Assembly: GCA_002786025.1 (NCBI GenBank)
Contig: NHNW01000023.1
Location: 186,001-250,000, forward strand
Source: Zasmidium citrigriseum
Lineage: Eukaryota > Ascomycota > Dothideomycetes > Mycosphaerellales > Mycosphaerellaceae
Length of the DNA stretch: 64,000 nt
Direction of reading: 5' to 3'
Part shown: positions 1-10,086 of the stretch, in pieces
How the letters are laid out: each line of letters opens with the position of its first letter
How positions within the stretch are numbered: the stretch's first letter is position 1
Position numbers and translations under genes: made by a program
Notes under the pieces: model-generated
What the model was told of the DNA's origin: nothing
Databases searched by the model: none
The model's input: the letters and a program-made list of their open reading frames with translations, nothing else

Positions 1-486
1 GGATACTAGAGCGATGTCATTCGGTCTTGAAAGATCGCTCGCCGTCTACGGTGTACGCTCTCGCTGGTGGTATGGCCTGGTCTCGTGTCTCGGGTCTGTC
101 GGGGAGGAACTTGGTGAGACGACACCGGCTGCATACCTTCCCACCTCCCAGCGCGGCTTGTATTGGCTGAGATTCCGGCGGCGAGATGCACCTCCTGATA
201 TCCAGACATCTCGTATCACGGTTCACGAACTCTCCGAGACCTCAGCTGTCGAGACAACGCCCAGAATCGCTCCATCTGCGGTTCAATATCGCTTCGCAGC
301 ATCGGCATCGCCTCGACCGTGGTCCAAGAACGTATAAGAGTCGTCAAGCGGTGTCCGCCAGACCCAACGTACCAACACTCTTACCTTTCCCTTAATCATC
401 GCCATTCCTTACCAACGTATCAACACCCTTATCCGTCCCTCGATCATCGCCATTCCTTGAGAGAAGAGCCCGGCATCCGCTCCAAA
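1..486. other. Gene-free upstream region with a 48-bp tandem duplication
   Basis: No convincing coding sequence is visible. The only clear structure is the tandem duplication at 363-458, listed separately. The stretch is the presumed promoter and 5' leader of the small secreted protein gene that starts at 487. Confidence 0.6.
363..458. repeat. 48-bp direct tandem repeat, two copies
   Basis: Copy one (363-410) and copy two (411-458) are adjacent. They share the segments CAACGTA, TCAACAC/CCAACAC and the identical end ATCATCGCCATTCCTT. The differences are scattered single substitutions. The repeat ends 28 bp before the start codon of the cysteine-rich secreted protein gene, so it probably lies in the 5' leader or core promoter. 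A regulatory role is speculation. Confidence 0.8.
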
Positions 487-960
487 ATGAAGTCCATCGC
501 CCTAGCAGCCACCCTCCTCCTCTCCCTGTTCAGCAGCGGGTAGACATCCCAACACCCCAACAGCCCTTTCAGTCCCCGACCTAATCACCCCTCGCAGGAC
601 GCTGGCAGGCTACAACTGCAAATGCCAGGACCCAAGCGGCACAGGCCCCGCCAACTACCGCGCGACCTTCTTCTGCTGCCTCGGCGATTCGGGCACCATC
701 GATACGTGTTTCAATGCCAACTTTCCCGGCAAGAACAACCAGGTACGTGCCACCGAAGGACTCTTCGATGGATTTTCTCAGATGTGCTGATCTTTGGGGA
801 TAGTGCTCCGGTGGAGGCGGTAACTGCATTGACTCAGGCGCTTTTGATCGCTGCTGTCGGGATCAAGGCGGTGAGTGGATTCGTTCTGTTTCGTCTTGGC
901 CAGGGGGACTGTGTGTACTAACTTGGGGTTGCAGCGCCCGGTGCTTTCTGCTGGAAGTAG
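487..960 (+). CDS. Small cysteine-rich secreted protein, effector candidate (4 exons)
   Basis: Exons 487-539, 598-742, 804-870 and 935-960 join in frame to give 96 residues. All three introns are GT...AG; the last contains a perfect TACTAAC branch site. The N-terminus, MKSIALAATLLLSLFSSG, is a clear signal peptide. The mature part has ten cysteines, including NCKC, two CC pairs and FCW near the C-terminus, a spacing suggesting about five disulfides. No family is recognised. Size, secretion and cysteine content match fungal effector-type or antimicrobial small proteins, but function is inferred from those traits only. It sits tail to tail with the Rfc2 gene. The four short exons mean each single frame looks non-coding, so it is easily missed. 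Confidence 0.75.
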
Positions 961-1196
961 GAGAGTCATTGATTGGAGAGGACGTACTTGGTGGACAGAG
1001 AGGGAGAAGGTCTTGCTTGGGTGAGAGCGTCTATTAGCCTCGTCACTACATACTGTTCGTGTAGGATCTTACAGTCTCGAGCACATACACGCCTGTGAGT
1101 GCCACTGAACAACCTGTTGAATCCGTGAACGCCTGCGCTGGTAAGATCAACATGCCCTGCCAATCCATACACCATTGTTCATTTCCCACATCGCCT

Positions 1197-2483
1197 TCAT
1201 CGATCCTGCGCCAGAATGCCAGCCACTTGCAGACATAAATCAAGTATCGTCAAGTGTTCATCACTTCCATCGACCAGCCGCTTGTCGGTCTCCGAGAAAC
1301 AGAGCATGATTCTGTTCTTGGCCATGTCTCCCACGACCTCATCCGCTATGACGATCTTATCGTATAGCTGGTTGACGATCTGTGAGGCAGACCAACCCTC
1401 TGCCACTAAGTCCTCCACCGCTTGGGCTATCGGGCCGTATGGTGGTGAATAGGACTTTGACTTTGGCGTGATTGCTGTGAGAAGTCTGTCGATTGTATTG
1501 TCAGGGATGACACCAGCAATCTCTTCGATGGCGCTGATCGTGATCGGTTTCGAGTCGGCGGCAGGTCCTGAGTCAATGTCCATAGCATCGTCATCTTCGT
1601 CGTCGGCAACAGTTCTGCGTTTCCGCTTCTTGTTGTCTGGTGCTCCCATTTGTACTGCGCCGACCAGCTTCGCGGCGCTTTGCAAGAAGGTAATTGCTTT
1701 ACGCAGATCTCCCTCACTGCACCTCAGTAGCGTGTCCACCACGCCATCCTCAACCTTGACGCCTTCCAACTTAGCGATGTCCTCGATTCTCTTTGCAGCA
1801 TTGCCCTCATCCAGGCTCTTGAAACGGAACTTGCTGCATCTCGAAGCAAGTGGATCGATGATCCTCGTCACATAATTGCAAATCAAACAAAACCGAGTGA
1901 TCTTGCTGTATGTCTCCATCGTTCTTCTCAGTGCGCTCTGAGCATCCTGCGTCATGCTATCTGCCTCGTCCAGTACAATGATCTTGTATGGCGGGCACGG
2001 GTACTTCTTCTTGTACTCTTCTCCCGCTGGCCCGGACGGCGGATTGGAAAGCTGCATGCGAGCGAAGTCCTTGACCTTTTCTCTGACGATGCTGATACCA
2101 CGCTCATCTGAAGCATTCAACTCCAAAACACGACTCTTCATCAGCTCTGGGCCGTAGAGCTGCTTTGCAAGGGCGAGAACCGTTGAAGTCTTGCCAGTCC
2201 CTGGAGGGCCATAGAAGAGCATGTGCGGGAGATTAGCAGATTGCAACGTTCGTCGAAGGACGGTGACGGTGTGGTCTTGGGCGGTGACATCGTCGAGGGA
2301 CTTGGGACGGCTATCGGAATGGTTAGCATACTGTACAACAGGTATCATGGAGTACTTTAGTCCATACTACTTCTCGACCCATGGCTGGAGTCGATTGTCT
2401 TGGGTCGGTGCTGAGTCCTTAGAGGAAGTTGCTTTGGCAGCGGCTGCCGCTTGGCGTGCTCGTATATCGAAGAAGCTGGCCAT
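1197..2483 (-). CDS. rfc2: Replication factor C small subunit Rfc2 (human RFC4 type)
   Basis: Two exons, 2483-2368 and 2310-1197, with a 57-bp intron, give 409 residues. The splice restores the conserved start [13 protein letters not shown] loads the PCNA clamp on DNA with ATP. Walker A GPPGTGKT lies at about 73-80, the DEAD box (VLDEAD) at 153-156 and the SRC arginine-finger motif at 195-197. The block [11 protein letters not shown] and the C-terminal collar are present. The SRC neighbourhood and the [16 protein letters not shown] stretch match Rfc2 among the small subunits. An insert at about 256-294 carries a basic KKRKRR run followed by an acidic stretch, which is longer than in yeast. 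Start chosen because [11 protein letters not shown] is the first Met before the conserved region. Divergent from the DUF1746 gene, with 256 bp between starts. Confidence 0.95.
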
Positions 2484-2739
2484 TGTGATTGTTTCTCGTC
2501 AATTTCCTGATCAATGTTCTGCTCAGACGCGTGCGAGAAGTGGAAGACGCGACGACGTGAAGCCATTTCGGCTCGCTCCGCAGCCGAAGCTTGGGCCGAC
2601 GAGGTGACCTCACGTGCTTCCTCCGACCTCACTTCTCGACCATCCTCCATCGCCAATGAAACTTTCCTAGCGAGCGCCAACACCAGTCAAATGCTTTCCG
2701 AGTCATGCGCCAGCGACCACGCAACACCCACGACGAGCT

Positions 2740-3807
2740 ATGAACGATGAGCCCTCGTCCTCCGCCCAGCCCGCGACAGATCCTCAAGATGACATCCCAG
2801 CACAAGCGTCCGATGCACCGCCTACCGCGAAGCAGATCGAGGAGAGGAAGAGGAAGAATCGGGAGAACTTCAACAAGAGACGTGGAGAGCTGCTGGACGA
2901 CCTCATCAGAAATGTTGACTTGCTGGTCTATGCCGAGTTGAGCACGATCTATTATATGGAGTGAGATAGGCAGCTACATTCGGTATGGACAGGACTGATG
3001 ATGTCTAGCTGCTCGTTCTTGCGATTCCTCCTCCGAGCTGTGGTACAGCTAATTTGGCTCACACCAAAACCTGCCCTCTTCCCCGAGCCGCCCCCGAATC
3101 GACCATACATTGGGATGATCTTCGGAACCAACATCCTCTGCATCCTTTTGCACATGTGGACCAGTGCACCATCGGCTGGCGAAGCAACTAGGGGATACTT
3201 GCACGGAGGCATGGCCATGGACTTCATCGGACAGAAAGGACCATCCAGCAAGCTGCATCTTGTCCTGCTGGATTCCCTGGTTGTCTTCCTCCAAATCACG
3301 CAGCTTGCTGTTTACATCTTGAGGCAAAGAGTTAAGCAGAGTCCAGCGATTGCAGTGACTACATCGACAGGAAGTCAGTACTCGGCGCAGCCAGCGCCCG
3401 CAGGCCAGACTGTAGATGATGAGGAAAGGGGAGTTCGTCGATCCGCCGAGGAACAGAATCGCGACGACATCGAGATGCAGAACCTGAACCCATCAGGCAC
3501 CACAGCAGACTCGAACGAGTCAACACAGGAGGAGACTTCGCCGGAGAGGGAAGCTTTGCTAGCGTCAACGTCAATGCCGCAGCACAGCGATGCACGAATC
3601 TTCGACGCTTTCAACTCGGGCCAAATCGTTCTCGGAGACTTCGATCTGCTCAAGACGGTGAAGGAGCAATTTCTGGCTTACCAGAAGGCACCTCGTGATG
3701 CCAATGCTGCAGAAGCGAATCGACTCATGCGGGAGAGATTGGCAGCTCGAATGCTTAGGTGGCGGTTCGAGGCGCCTACGGCCATGGGGCGAACAGTAGG
3801 GTCTTAG
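2740..3807 (+). CDS. DUF1746 membrane protein, Dsc4-like subunit of the Dsc E3 ligase
   Basis: Exons 2740-2960 and 3009-3807 give 339 residues. The intron is GTGAGA...CTAG, and the join restores the run from YYMD into CSFLRFLLR. The N-terminal 50 residues are polar and disordered. Hydrophobic segments follow (about 58-90, 105-125 and 155-185), with a long polar, acidic C-terminal part. The pattern RNVDLLVYAELSTIYYMDCS, an RPYIGMIFGTN block and an FIGQKGP...LLLDSLVV region fit DUF1746. In fission yeast this domain is found in Dsc4, part of the Golgi Dsc ubiquitin ligase that activates the SREBP regulator. Assignment to the family is fairly secure; the Dsc4 role is transferred knowledge. Confidence 0.75.
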
Positions 3808-4772
3808 TGCGAAACCTCCGCTTTTGGGGCCTTTTGAGCGTTGTTTTGGAAAACATGTGCATAGCGATGGCGTTAAGCTTTGCATGTCGTGCATTGGCAT
3901 GGCTTCAGGGCGGCACATTGGATTAGCAATCGTACCTACATCTCAATGCGCTGATCACTACACCCATTGGAGACCCAATTTTTCCTGTCGCCTGCGCTCT
4001 CGTCGCAGAACAACTTTGAGAGCAGTGGGAGCCTGGCGAGTAACTGGCGTACGGTAGGCATCACCTGATGAGAAATCATCTCCGTTCGCGTGAGCCCAGC
4101 AAAACGTACTCATTGGCAGCTCAATTGCACAAAGAGCCGATCTGACAAGGAGATCGCAGCAGAAGACTCAACACGAAGACAACGACTGGGAGTGCAAGAA
4201 AGGATATCTGGACAGTATGGCAATGGAAGCTGCCGGAGTATCCTGCCCAGATCACTGTTGGAACCCGTAAAGATGGTCTGCCGAAATGATCATCTCAAGT
4301 CTTGTAAGCCTGGCTGAAGCTAATAAGTGATATAAGACTAGCATGGATGCCGGACAACGCAGAGAGATGGCAATGAAGCATTCAAATCTATACAATGAAG
4401 TGGAGAGCTGAAACGAGGAGTTGCTTAATGATCACGAGTGTGCGACTAACCGAGTCGATGGACACAATCTGCAGATAAGTCCATCTCCGATCTCATGAGT
4501 CAAGCGAAAGGTCCCGACAGGCCACTCAATAGCATAGCCGGTAGTTTTGTAATGGAGATGGCATCGAAAGAGGTGAAGTCAAGGACGACCCTTGTCGCTA
4601 GCCACGTGGCTTGGCATGTGACGGAGGGATCGACGCGAGATCCGGGCGCCGACATGCTCCGCGCGAGCCAGCAGACCTCAGGATTGTCTTCTTGAGCAAG
4701 TTTCCTACAATCCATCCCTCGACATACCATGCTGCAGCATCATAGCCCCAAGCAACGAGCCCGACGAAGAAG
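3808..4772. other. Intergenic stretch, nothing identified
   Basis: About 960 bp between the DUF1746 stop and the ZIP transporter start. Only short frames without family resemblance are present. No tRNA, repeat or RIP signature was seen. It includes the presumed ZIP promoter. Confidence 0.5.
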
Positions 4773-6261
4773 ATGACAGACGATGGGCTAGACGAGTGTA
4801 CGTGCGATCTCCGCGAAAGACAGCTGCGTCTACGCCAGCGAGTGCTGACTTGCGAGACTATTAGTGACAGCGCGCTGGGAGAGCGTGCCTATCGATATTT
4901 TACGAAGAGAGATTCTGCGTCGACAAGCAGAAGGCGAGCGCCCGGCCTGCGGCAGCGCACGCTCACACCACTACAACCTCCCCGTGCACGTCTTCGCGCT
5001 CTTCCTGATCCTCTTCCTCTCGACCCTCGCCTGCTCCTTTCCGCTCATAATCCGCCGATTCCCCCGGTTAAAAGTGCCCAACTATGCGCTCTTCATCAGC
5101 CGGCACTTCGGGACGGGAGTGCTCATCGCCACGGCGTTTGTGCACCTCCTCCCCACGGCGTACTTGAACCTCACGGATCCGTGTCTCCCGCCGTTTTGGA
5201 CGAAGGTCTATCCGGAGATGCCGGGGTTTATTGCGATGATTAGTGTGCTTGTGGTCGTGGGGATTGAGATGTTCTTTGCTATGAAAGGAGCTGGGCATAA
5301 TCATCATGTGGATTTCGAGCAGTTGAGGAGTGGAGAGGGGGAGTTAGGTGGGGCTGAGAGGCCAAGGCCTGGGAGGAGATCGGAGAGCTTCAATAACACG
5401 TTTAGGCAGTTGCCTTTGCGGGAGAATGAGGATATGGAGGAGCAGAGAAGCCCGTATCAGGATTCTCCGGGGGCGCCTCCCACGCCGCCGAAGGACTCTG
5501 CGGCTGTGAACAAGCCTTTGCCGCCGGAGCCGGAGGCTGATGATTCGGATTTGGAGCTGGATGAGCTGGATCCTGTGGCGGATGATATGCAGCCCCTGAC
5601 TGGCCGGGCAGGCGATGAGGACGATGAGGATGAGGACCTACCTCCAGCGAACGGTCACGCGAATGGGCACGCACGGCCTAACAAGCACAAGCGGACTGTC
5701 TCGTGGGCAGATCAACGAGGCGAAGCACCATCATACGACAACTCTACATCAAAACCGACCCCCGAAGAACAGCGCCTAATCCTCCAATGCCTAATGCTCG
5801 AAGCAGGCATCCTCTTCCACAGCGTCTTCATCGGCCTAGCCGTCTCCGTCAGCACCGGCTCCGCCTTCGTCGTCCTCCTAATCGCCATCTCCTTCCACCA
5901 AACATTCGAAGGCCTAGCCTTAGGCTCCCGGATCGCCTCCATCGGCAGCTTCTCTACCCAGAGTCTCCGCCCTTGGATCATGTGCCTCTTATACGGCATC
6001 ACGACACCCGTGGGCCAGGCCATTGGATTAGGAGTCCAGGGTTTGTATGATCCCGAGAGCGAGTTTGGGTTGTTGATGGTGGGGATTATGAATGCGATTA
6101 GTTCGGGGTTGTTGTTGTATGCGGGTTTGGTCCAGCTTTTGGCGGAGGATTTTTTGACCGACAGTAGTTATAAGGAGTTGAGAGGGAAACGGCGGTTACA
6201 GGCTTGTGGTGCGGTTGTGGCGGGGGCGTTGCTTATGGCTTTGGTTGGTGTTTGGGCGTAG
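4773..6261 (+). CDS. ZIP-family zinc/iron transporter
   Basis: Exons 4773-4797 and 4865-6261 give 473 residues. The long exon has no ATG before the first membrane span. A 25-nt first exon (MTDDGLDE, then a split Leu codon) joined across GTACGT...TTAG supplies the start. Eight membrane segments are readable, three before and five after a cytosolic loop at about 153-308 that contains GHNHH, acidic runs and proline-rich parts. The metal path motifs are intact: HSVFIGLA at about 327 in TM4 and HQTFEGLALG at about 353 in TM5. ZIP proteins move zinc or other divalent cations into the cytosol. Whether this one is at the plasma membrane or vacuole cannot be told. Converges on the CBS gene. Confidence 0.92.
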
Positions 6262-6615
6262 CCATTGATAGAAGCTTCGTGTACAGAATCCTTGATTGTT
6301 CGGCTTTCGGTTCCCGTTCTCCCAGAAATCAGTAGCGACCATGCCCATGAGAAAGCGGATTGGATCTTGAGATTCGTCTCGCGGGGTGGGGGATAGCAAA
6401 TCTTCTGCTTCGAGTACAATCCAGCAGAGCTCTCGTTCATTCACACTGCAAAGCTCTCTCTCTGAGCTTTCTGCCACGATCTAGAGGCGTTGGAAACCCA
6501 GGCCAGTCCCACGCCGAAACATCAGAAGCCAGGCCCACGAGAGGGATATAGGACCTTGAGATCCATTCTCATCGGGCGGGGATCCCATCGACAACACTTC
6601 ATCAATGTTTCCCCC
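6262..6615. other. Convergent intergenic spacer
   Basis: About 350 bp between two converging stops (ZIP transporter and CBS protein). It should hold both 3' UTRs; no other structure was seen. Confidence 0.5.
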
Positions 6616-7137
6616 TCAAAACGGCCTCCTCTCCACAAACTTTTTCAAATCCCCCTTCGTCGCGACCCCCAACACAAACCTCCTCCCGCCATCCGTCACA
6701 ACGGCAAAATCCTGCCCCTCACCCGTCACATCCCCCTCAAAGAACTTCTCCAACTCCTCCAGCGGCGTCTCCATAGTTATCAACCGATATTTCTTCCCCT
6801 TCCTCTTGAACTTTATCATGGCTTTCTCTACCGGGTCGGAGTCTTTGACATCGCCGGATTTGAGCAGGGATTGGAGGTGGGGGATGGAGATGTAGCCCAG
6901 GAGGGACTTGTCTTCGGGGCTGATGACGGTGAGGTGTGTGTAGTCGCGTTCGTAGGCGGTTAGGAGGGCGTGCGAGATGGGGCTGTAGGGGGATGTGCTG
7001 AGGGCGGGTGGGGGGTCGAGGTCTTCGACTGTGGCCTGGACAGCATTGTCAGTGAGGTTGTCTGGGTTGAGGGGTTGGGGTGTTGCGTACGCCTCTGTAT
7101 TTGTTCGCCCAAGGCGATGGTTCTCGATTTTCGCCAT
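6616..7137 (-). CDS. Small CBS-domain protein
   Basis: A single exon of 173 residues. The N-terminal 45 residues are polar. From about 50 on, the sequence SPISHALLTAYERDYTHLTV, ...LLGYISIPHLQSLL and, in the second half, YRLITMETPLEELEKFF...FAVVTDGGRRFVLGVATKGDLKKFV reads as a pair of CBS motifs forming one Bateman module. Such modules bind adenine nucleotides and usually regulate a partner. The protein has no enzymatic domain of its own. Its start is 404 bp from the start of the divergent phosphate carrier gene. The specific role is unknown. Confidence 0.85.
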   Translation of the reverse strand: MAKIENHRLGRTNTEAYATPQPLNPDNLTDNAVQATVEDLDPPPALSTSPYSPISHALLTAYERDYTHLTVISPEDKSLLGYISIPHLQSLLKSGDVKDSDPVEKAMIKFKRKGKKYRLITMETPLEELEKFFEGDVTGEGQDFAVVTDGGRRFVLGVATKGDLKKFVERRPF

Positions 7138-7541
7138 TGTTGGTGGGGTTTGATGTCGTTGCCATTTTCGGTGTTGGTGGGGGTTTGTGAGTGAATGTTC
7201 GATGTTCCTAAAATTGTTCGGGCCGAGATTTGGATGGGATAGCCGTTGTGGCTACGTCACTTTCGTTACAGCTCGAGCTGGAGGAGCTGTTGGAGGCTCG
7301 CTTGCCAGAGCCGTGTAACCGACTGCCAATTCCCGGCCTCCAGCTTTTGTTGTTGGCTCGACCTCACATGCCACTTCTTTGTCCTGGTGACGTTGACTGA
7401 TCGGATCTGCTGAGCAGAAAGGTAAGTGAAGTCTATTGATTCAGAGTGTGGTAGGAAGTGACTGCTGTTGGCATAAGCAATGCGCCCAACTCGGAAGTCA
7501 ACAGCTAACCCCGACCAACAACAACAGACAACACGGCAACC
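7138..7541. promoter_or_regulatory. Shared divergent promoter region (CBS protein / phosphate carrier)
   Basis: 404 bp between two divergent start codons. It contains one CCAAT pentamer at 7326-7330, the type of site bound by the fungal Hap/CBC complex, which often controls mitochondrial genes. One pentamer alone is weak evidence. Confidence 0.35.
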
Positions 7542-8845
7542 ATGACGCTCTTCCCCTCGATGAGCGCCTTGAGCGCGACCTTCGGCAATGCCTCGCCATA
7601 CTCCATGAACAAGCAACAAACATCCCAGAGGAAATCTATCGCCCATCTGTACGAGGCCTGGGACGTTACTGAAGATGCGCAAAAGAAGGCTACTCAACTC
7701 AGTGAGGCTGCTACGAAAGAGCTCCAGAAGGCATCGAGTGCTGCTCAGGACAAAGTTGGCAAGATCGAGCTGTACAGTCCGAAGTACTATGCCACTTGGT
7801 AAGATGGAACAATCACAACGATCGACGTATGGAATGCTGATCAAGATACAGCACCTTCGGCGGTCTCATGGCCTGCGGCATCACGCACTGGGGCGTAACA
7901 CCCCTCGACCTCGTCAAATGCCGCCGCCAAGTCGACAGCAAACTCTACAAAGGCAACCTCGACGGCTGGCGCACCATCGTCCGCCAGGAAGGCTTCTCGG
8001 GCGTCTACACCGGCGGCGCACCCACATTCTTTGGCTACTCGGTCCAAGGAGCCCTGAAATACGGCTGCTACGAGTTCTTCAAGAAGTTCTACTCGGATCT
8101 TGCCGGTGAGGAGAATGCCGTGAGGTATAAGACTTGGATTTATCTTGCCGGTTCTGCGTCCGCGGAGTTCTTTGCCGATATTGGGTTGTGTCCGTTTGAG
8201 GCTGTTAAGGTGAGGATGCAGACTACTATGCCGCCGTTTGCGAAGGGGACGTTCGATGGGATTAGCAAGATTGTTTCGGCGGAGGGCTTTGGCGGGTGAG
8301 TATACCCCCATCTGTCTCCCAATCTCTGAACTCAAATACTAATCTCTGAACAGTCTCTACAAGGGCATCACTCCACTCTGGGGCCGTCAAATCCCCTACA
8401 CCATGATGAAATTTGCCTCTTTCGAAACCATCGTCGAAATGATCTACCACCGTCTCCCGGGCACCAAGGCCGACTACTCCAAGGCTGCTCAGACCGGTGT
8501 TGCTTTCTCTGGTGGTTACCTCGCTGGTATTCTCTGCGCTATCATCTCTCATCCGGCCGATGTCATGGTTTCCAAGCTTAATGCCAACCGTGCTCCTGGG
8601 GAATCTTTCGGTACTGCTACTTCGCGAATTTACAAGGAAATTGGCTTTGGTGGTCTTTGGAATGGGTTGCCTGTTCGGTGAGTTCTGACATGAACGATTG
8701 ACACACGGGCGAGTGCTAATGATGATTTAGTATTGTCATGATTGGTACCCTCACCGGTCTGCAATGGATGATCTACGACTCCTTCAAGATCTTCATGGGT
8801 CTCCCAACCACTGGAGGCGGCGGCGAGAAGAAGGAGCAGAAGTAG
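7542..8845 (+). CDS. mir1: Mitochondrial phosphate carrier (Mir1 type)
   Basis: Four exons, 7542-7798, 7852-8295, 8354-8677 and 8731-8845, give 379 residues. All junctions are GT...AG and preserve the frame. It imports inorganic phosphate into the mitochondrial matrix for ATP synthesis. After a polar, cleavable-looking N-terminus come three carrier repeats. These are marked by [23 protein letters not shown] and [11 protein letters not shown], each with the Px(D/E)xx signature, and by glycine-rich [21 protein letters not shown] in the third. The motif [20 protein letters not shown] is characteristic of phosphate carriers, as opposed to ADP/ATP carriers. Length is slightly above yeast Mir1 because of the N-terminal extension. 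Confidence 0.95.
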
Positions 8846-9469
8846 AAGTCGAAAGCAACCCCAGCAATAGAGCTTCGAACCAAAGGATGGAACGGCACTT
8901 GGAAGGCATGGACTATGCCTCCCTGGTGGGGATAATTGTAGTCGATATATCTTCTGCTTTGACGAGTTATGGCGAAATGAGTTTTGATGGGCATCATTCA
9001 TCTCATTCGGAGTTGGGTCCGCTGTCAACCTTTCTTCTCTCAGGCCTCTGCGATGTAGTCCCTCACCTATCAGGTCGTTTTACATTTCATCTTCACATGC
9101 CCATCCAACACACCCTGGCCACCAATCGCGAGCTCCAGCCTTATCGACAGCTTCCCGCTTGGCTGATGTCATGCATCGAACTTCGACTTCACCTCTTCCT
9201 CACCTGAGCGTGTTGGAGGTTTGCCCAGGCGAAGATGGCGTCTTTACGGCGCAAAGATTGTCCAGTCATGAGTAGTTGTTATGAGGGACCGAATGGATGG
9301 GACTCTTGCGTCATTTGGGGTTGGCTGACCAGGTTTGCTTGCCTTGTGTTTCTTTGGAGTTCCTTGTTGCTCCTCTCTCTTGATCTGGCTGTTTACGACT
9401 ACCTGGGATCTTTAAGCATCGTCTCGTACTTGATCAACCAAGAAGAAGAAGACCATCAAAGTCATAGCA
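8846..9469. other. Intergenic stretch, nothing identified
   Basis: About 620 bp. A long open frame beginning at 9235 runs through here into the DUF3602 gene. Its first part has no family resemblance, and the spliced start at 9470 explains the gene better. Confidence 0.5.
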
Positions 9470-9948
9470 ATGTCCCAAGGCGGAATCCACTCAACCGGCC
9501 GCGGCGGTACATTCCCCTCCCCCCAACCACCCCTCCCTCACTAACCCTTCCCCTCATAGGCGCCGGCAACATCGGCCCCGACTCCTCCGTCTACGTCGAC
9601 GGCGACATAGTCCGCGAAGGCCACGCCGGCGAGTCCTCGCACCCCGACTACAGCACCGGCCGGGGCGGAACCGGCAACATCGCGCACGCCGAGAAGACCA
9701 CAGCGCCCGGAGGCGGGAGTGAGGAGATTGTGCCGGAGAGCGCGACGAGGGTGCCCGGGGAGAGTTATGAGAACTATCATACGGGACGCGGCGGGGAGGG
9801 AAATGTGCATCGGGAGAGGTTTGGGGGGCATAGTAGTGAGAAGGAGCAGAAGGCTGGGGAGACTGAGGGGCATCATGGGGGTTTGATGGAGAAGGTGAAG
9901 CATGCGGTTGGGTTGGATAAGAAGGAGAAGACGCCGGAGCCGAAGTAG
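9470..9948 (+). CDS. DUF3602 (Par32-like) glycine-rich protein
   Basis: Exons 9470-9506 and 9560-9948 give 141 residues. The join recreates the first copy of the repeat TGRGGAGNI. Further copies are STGRGGTGNI and HTGRGGEGNV, spaced by about 35 to 60 residues. The repeat is diagnostic of fungal DUF3602 proteins; yeast Par32, a rapamycin-responsive phosphoprotein affecting ammonium transport, has the same motif. The C-terminus is a short basic/acidic helix (GLMEKVKHAVGLDKKEK). No membrane span or signal peptide. The molecular role here is unknown. Start chosen because the unspliced upstream frame lacks the first repeat. Confidence 0.8.
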
Positions 9949-10086
9949 GGTGAGGGATGTGGATATAGTATGATGGATGGCTTGGTTGATTTTGTTTGAT
10001 TGAGATACCGCCACTTCGATCGGTAGGGTGTGGATACAACGATGCCTTTTACACGCGCAATCGCCCACCCCGTCGCGATCCAGCGC

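Noticed and set aside
5068..6023. Several long frames on both strands inside the ZIP gene
   Set aside because: Shadows caused by the strong codon bias of the ZIP coding strand.
9235..9469. Upstream extension of the DUF3602 frame
   Set aside because: No family similarity; the spliced start at 9470 restores the first TGRGG repeat.
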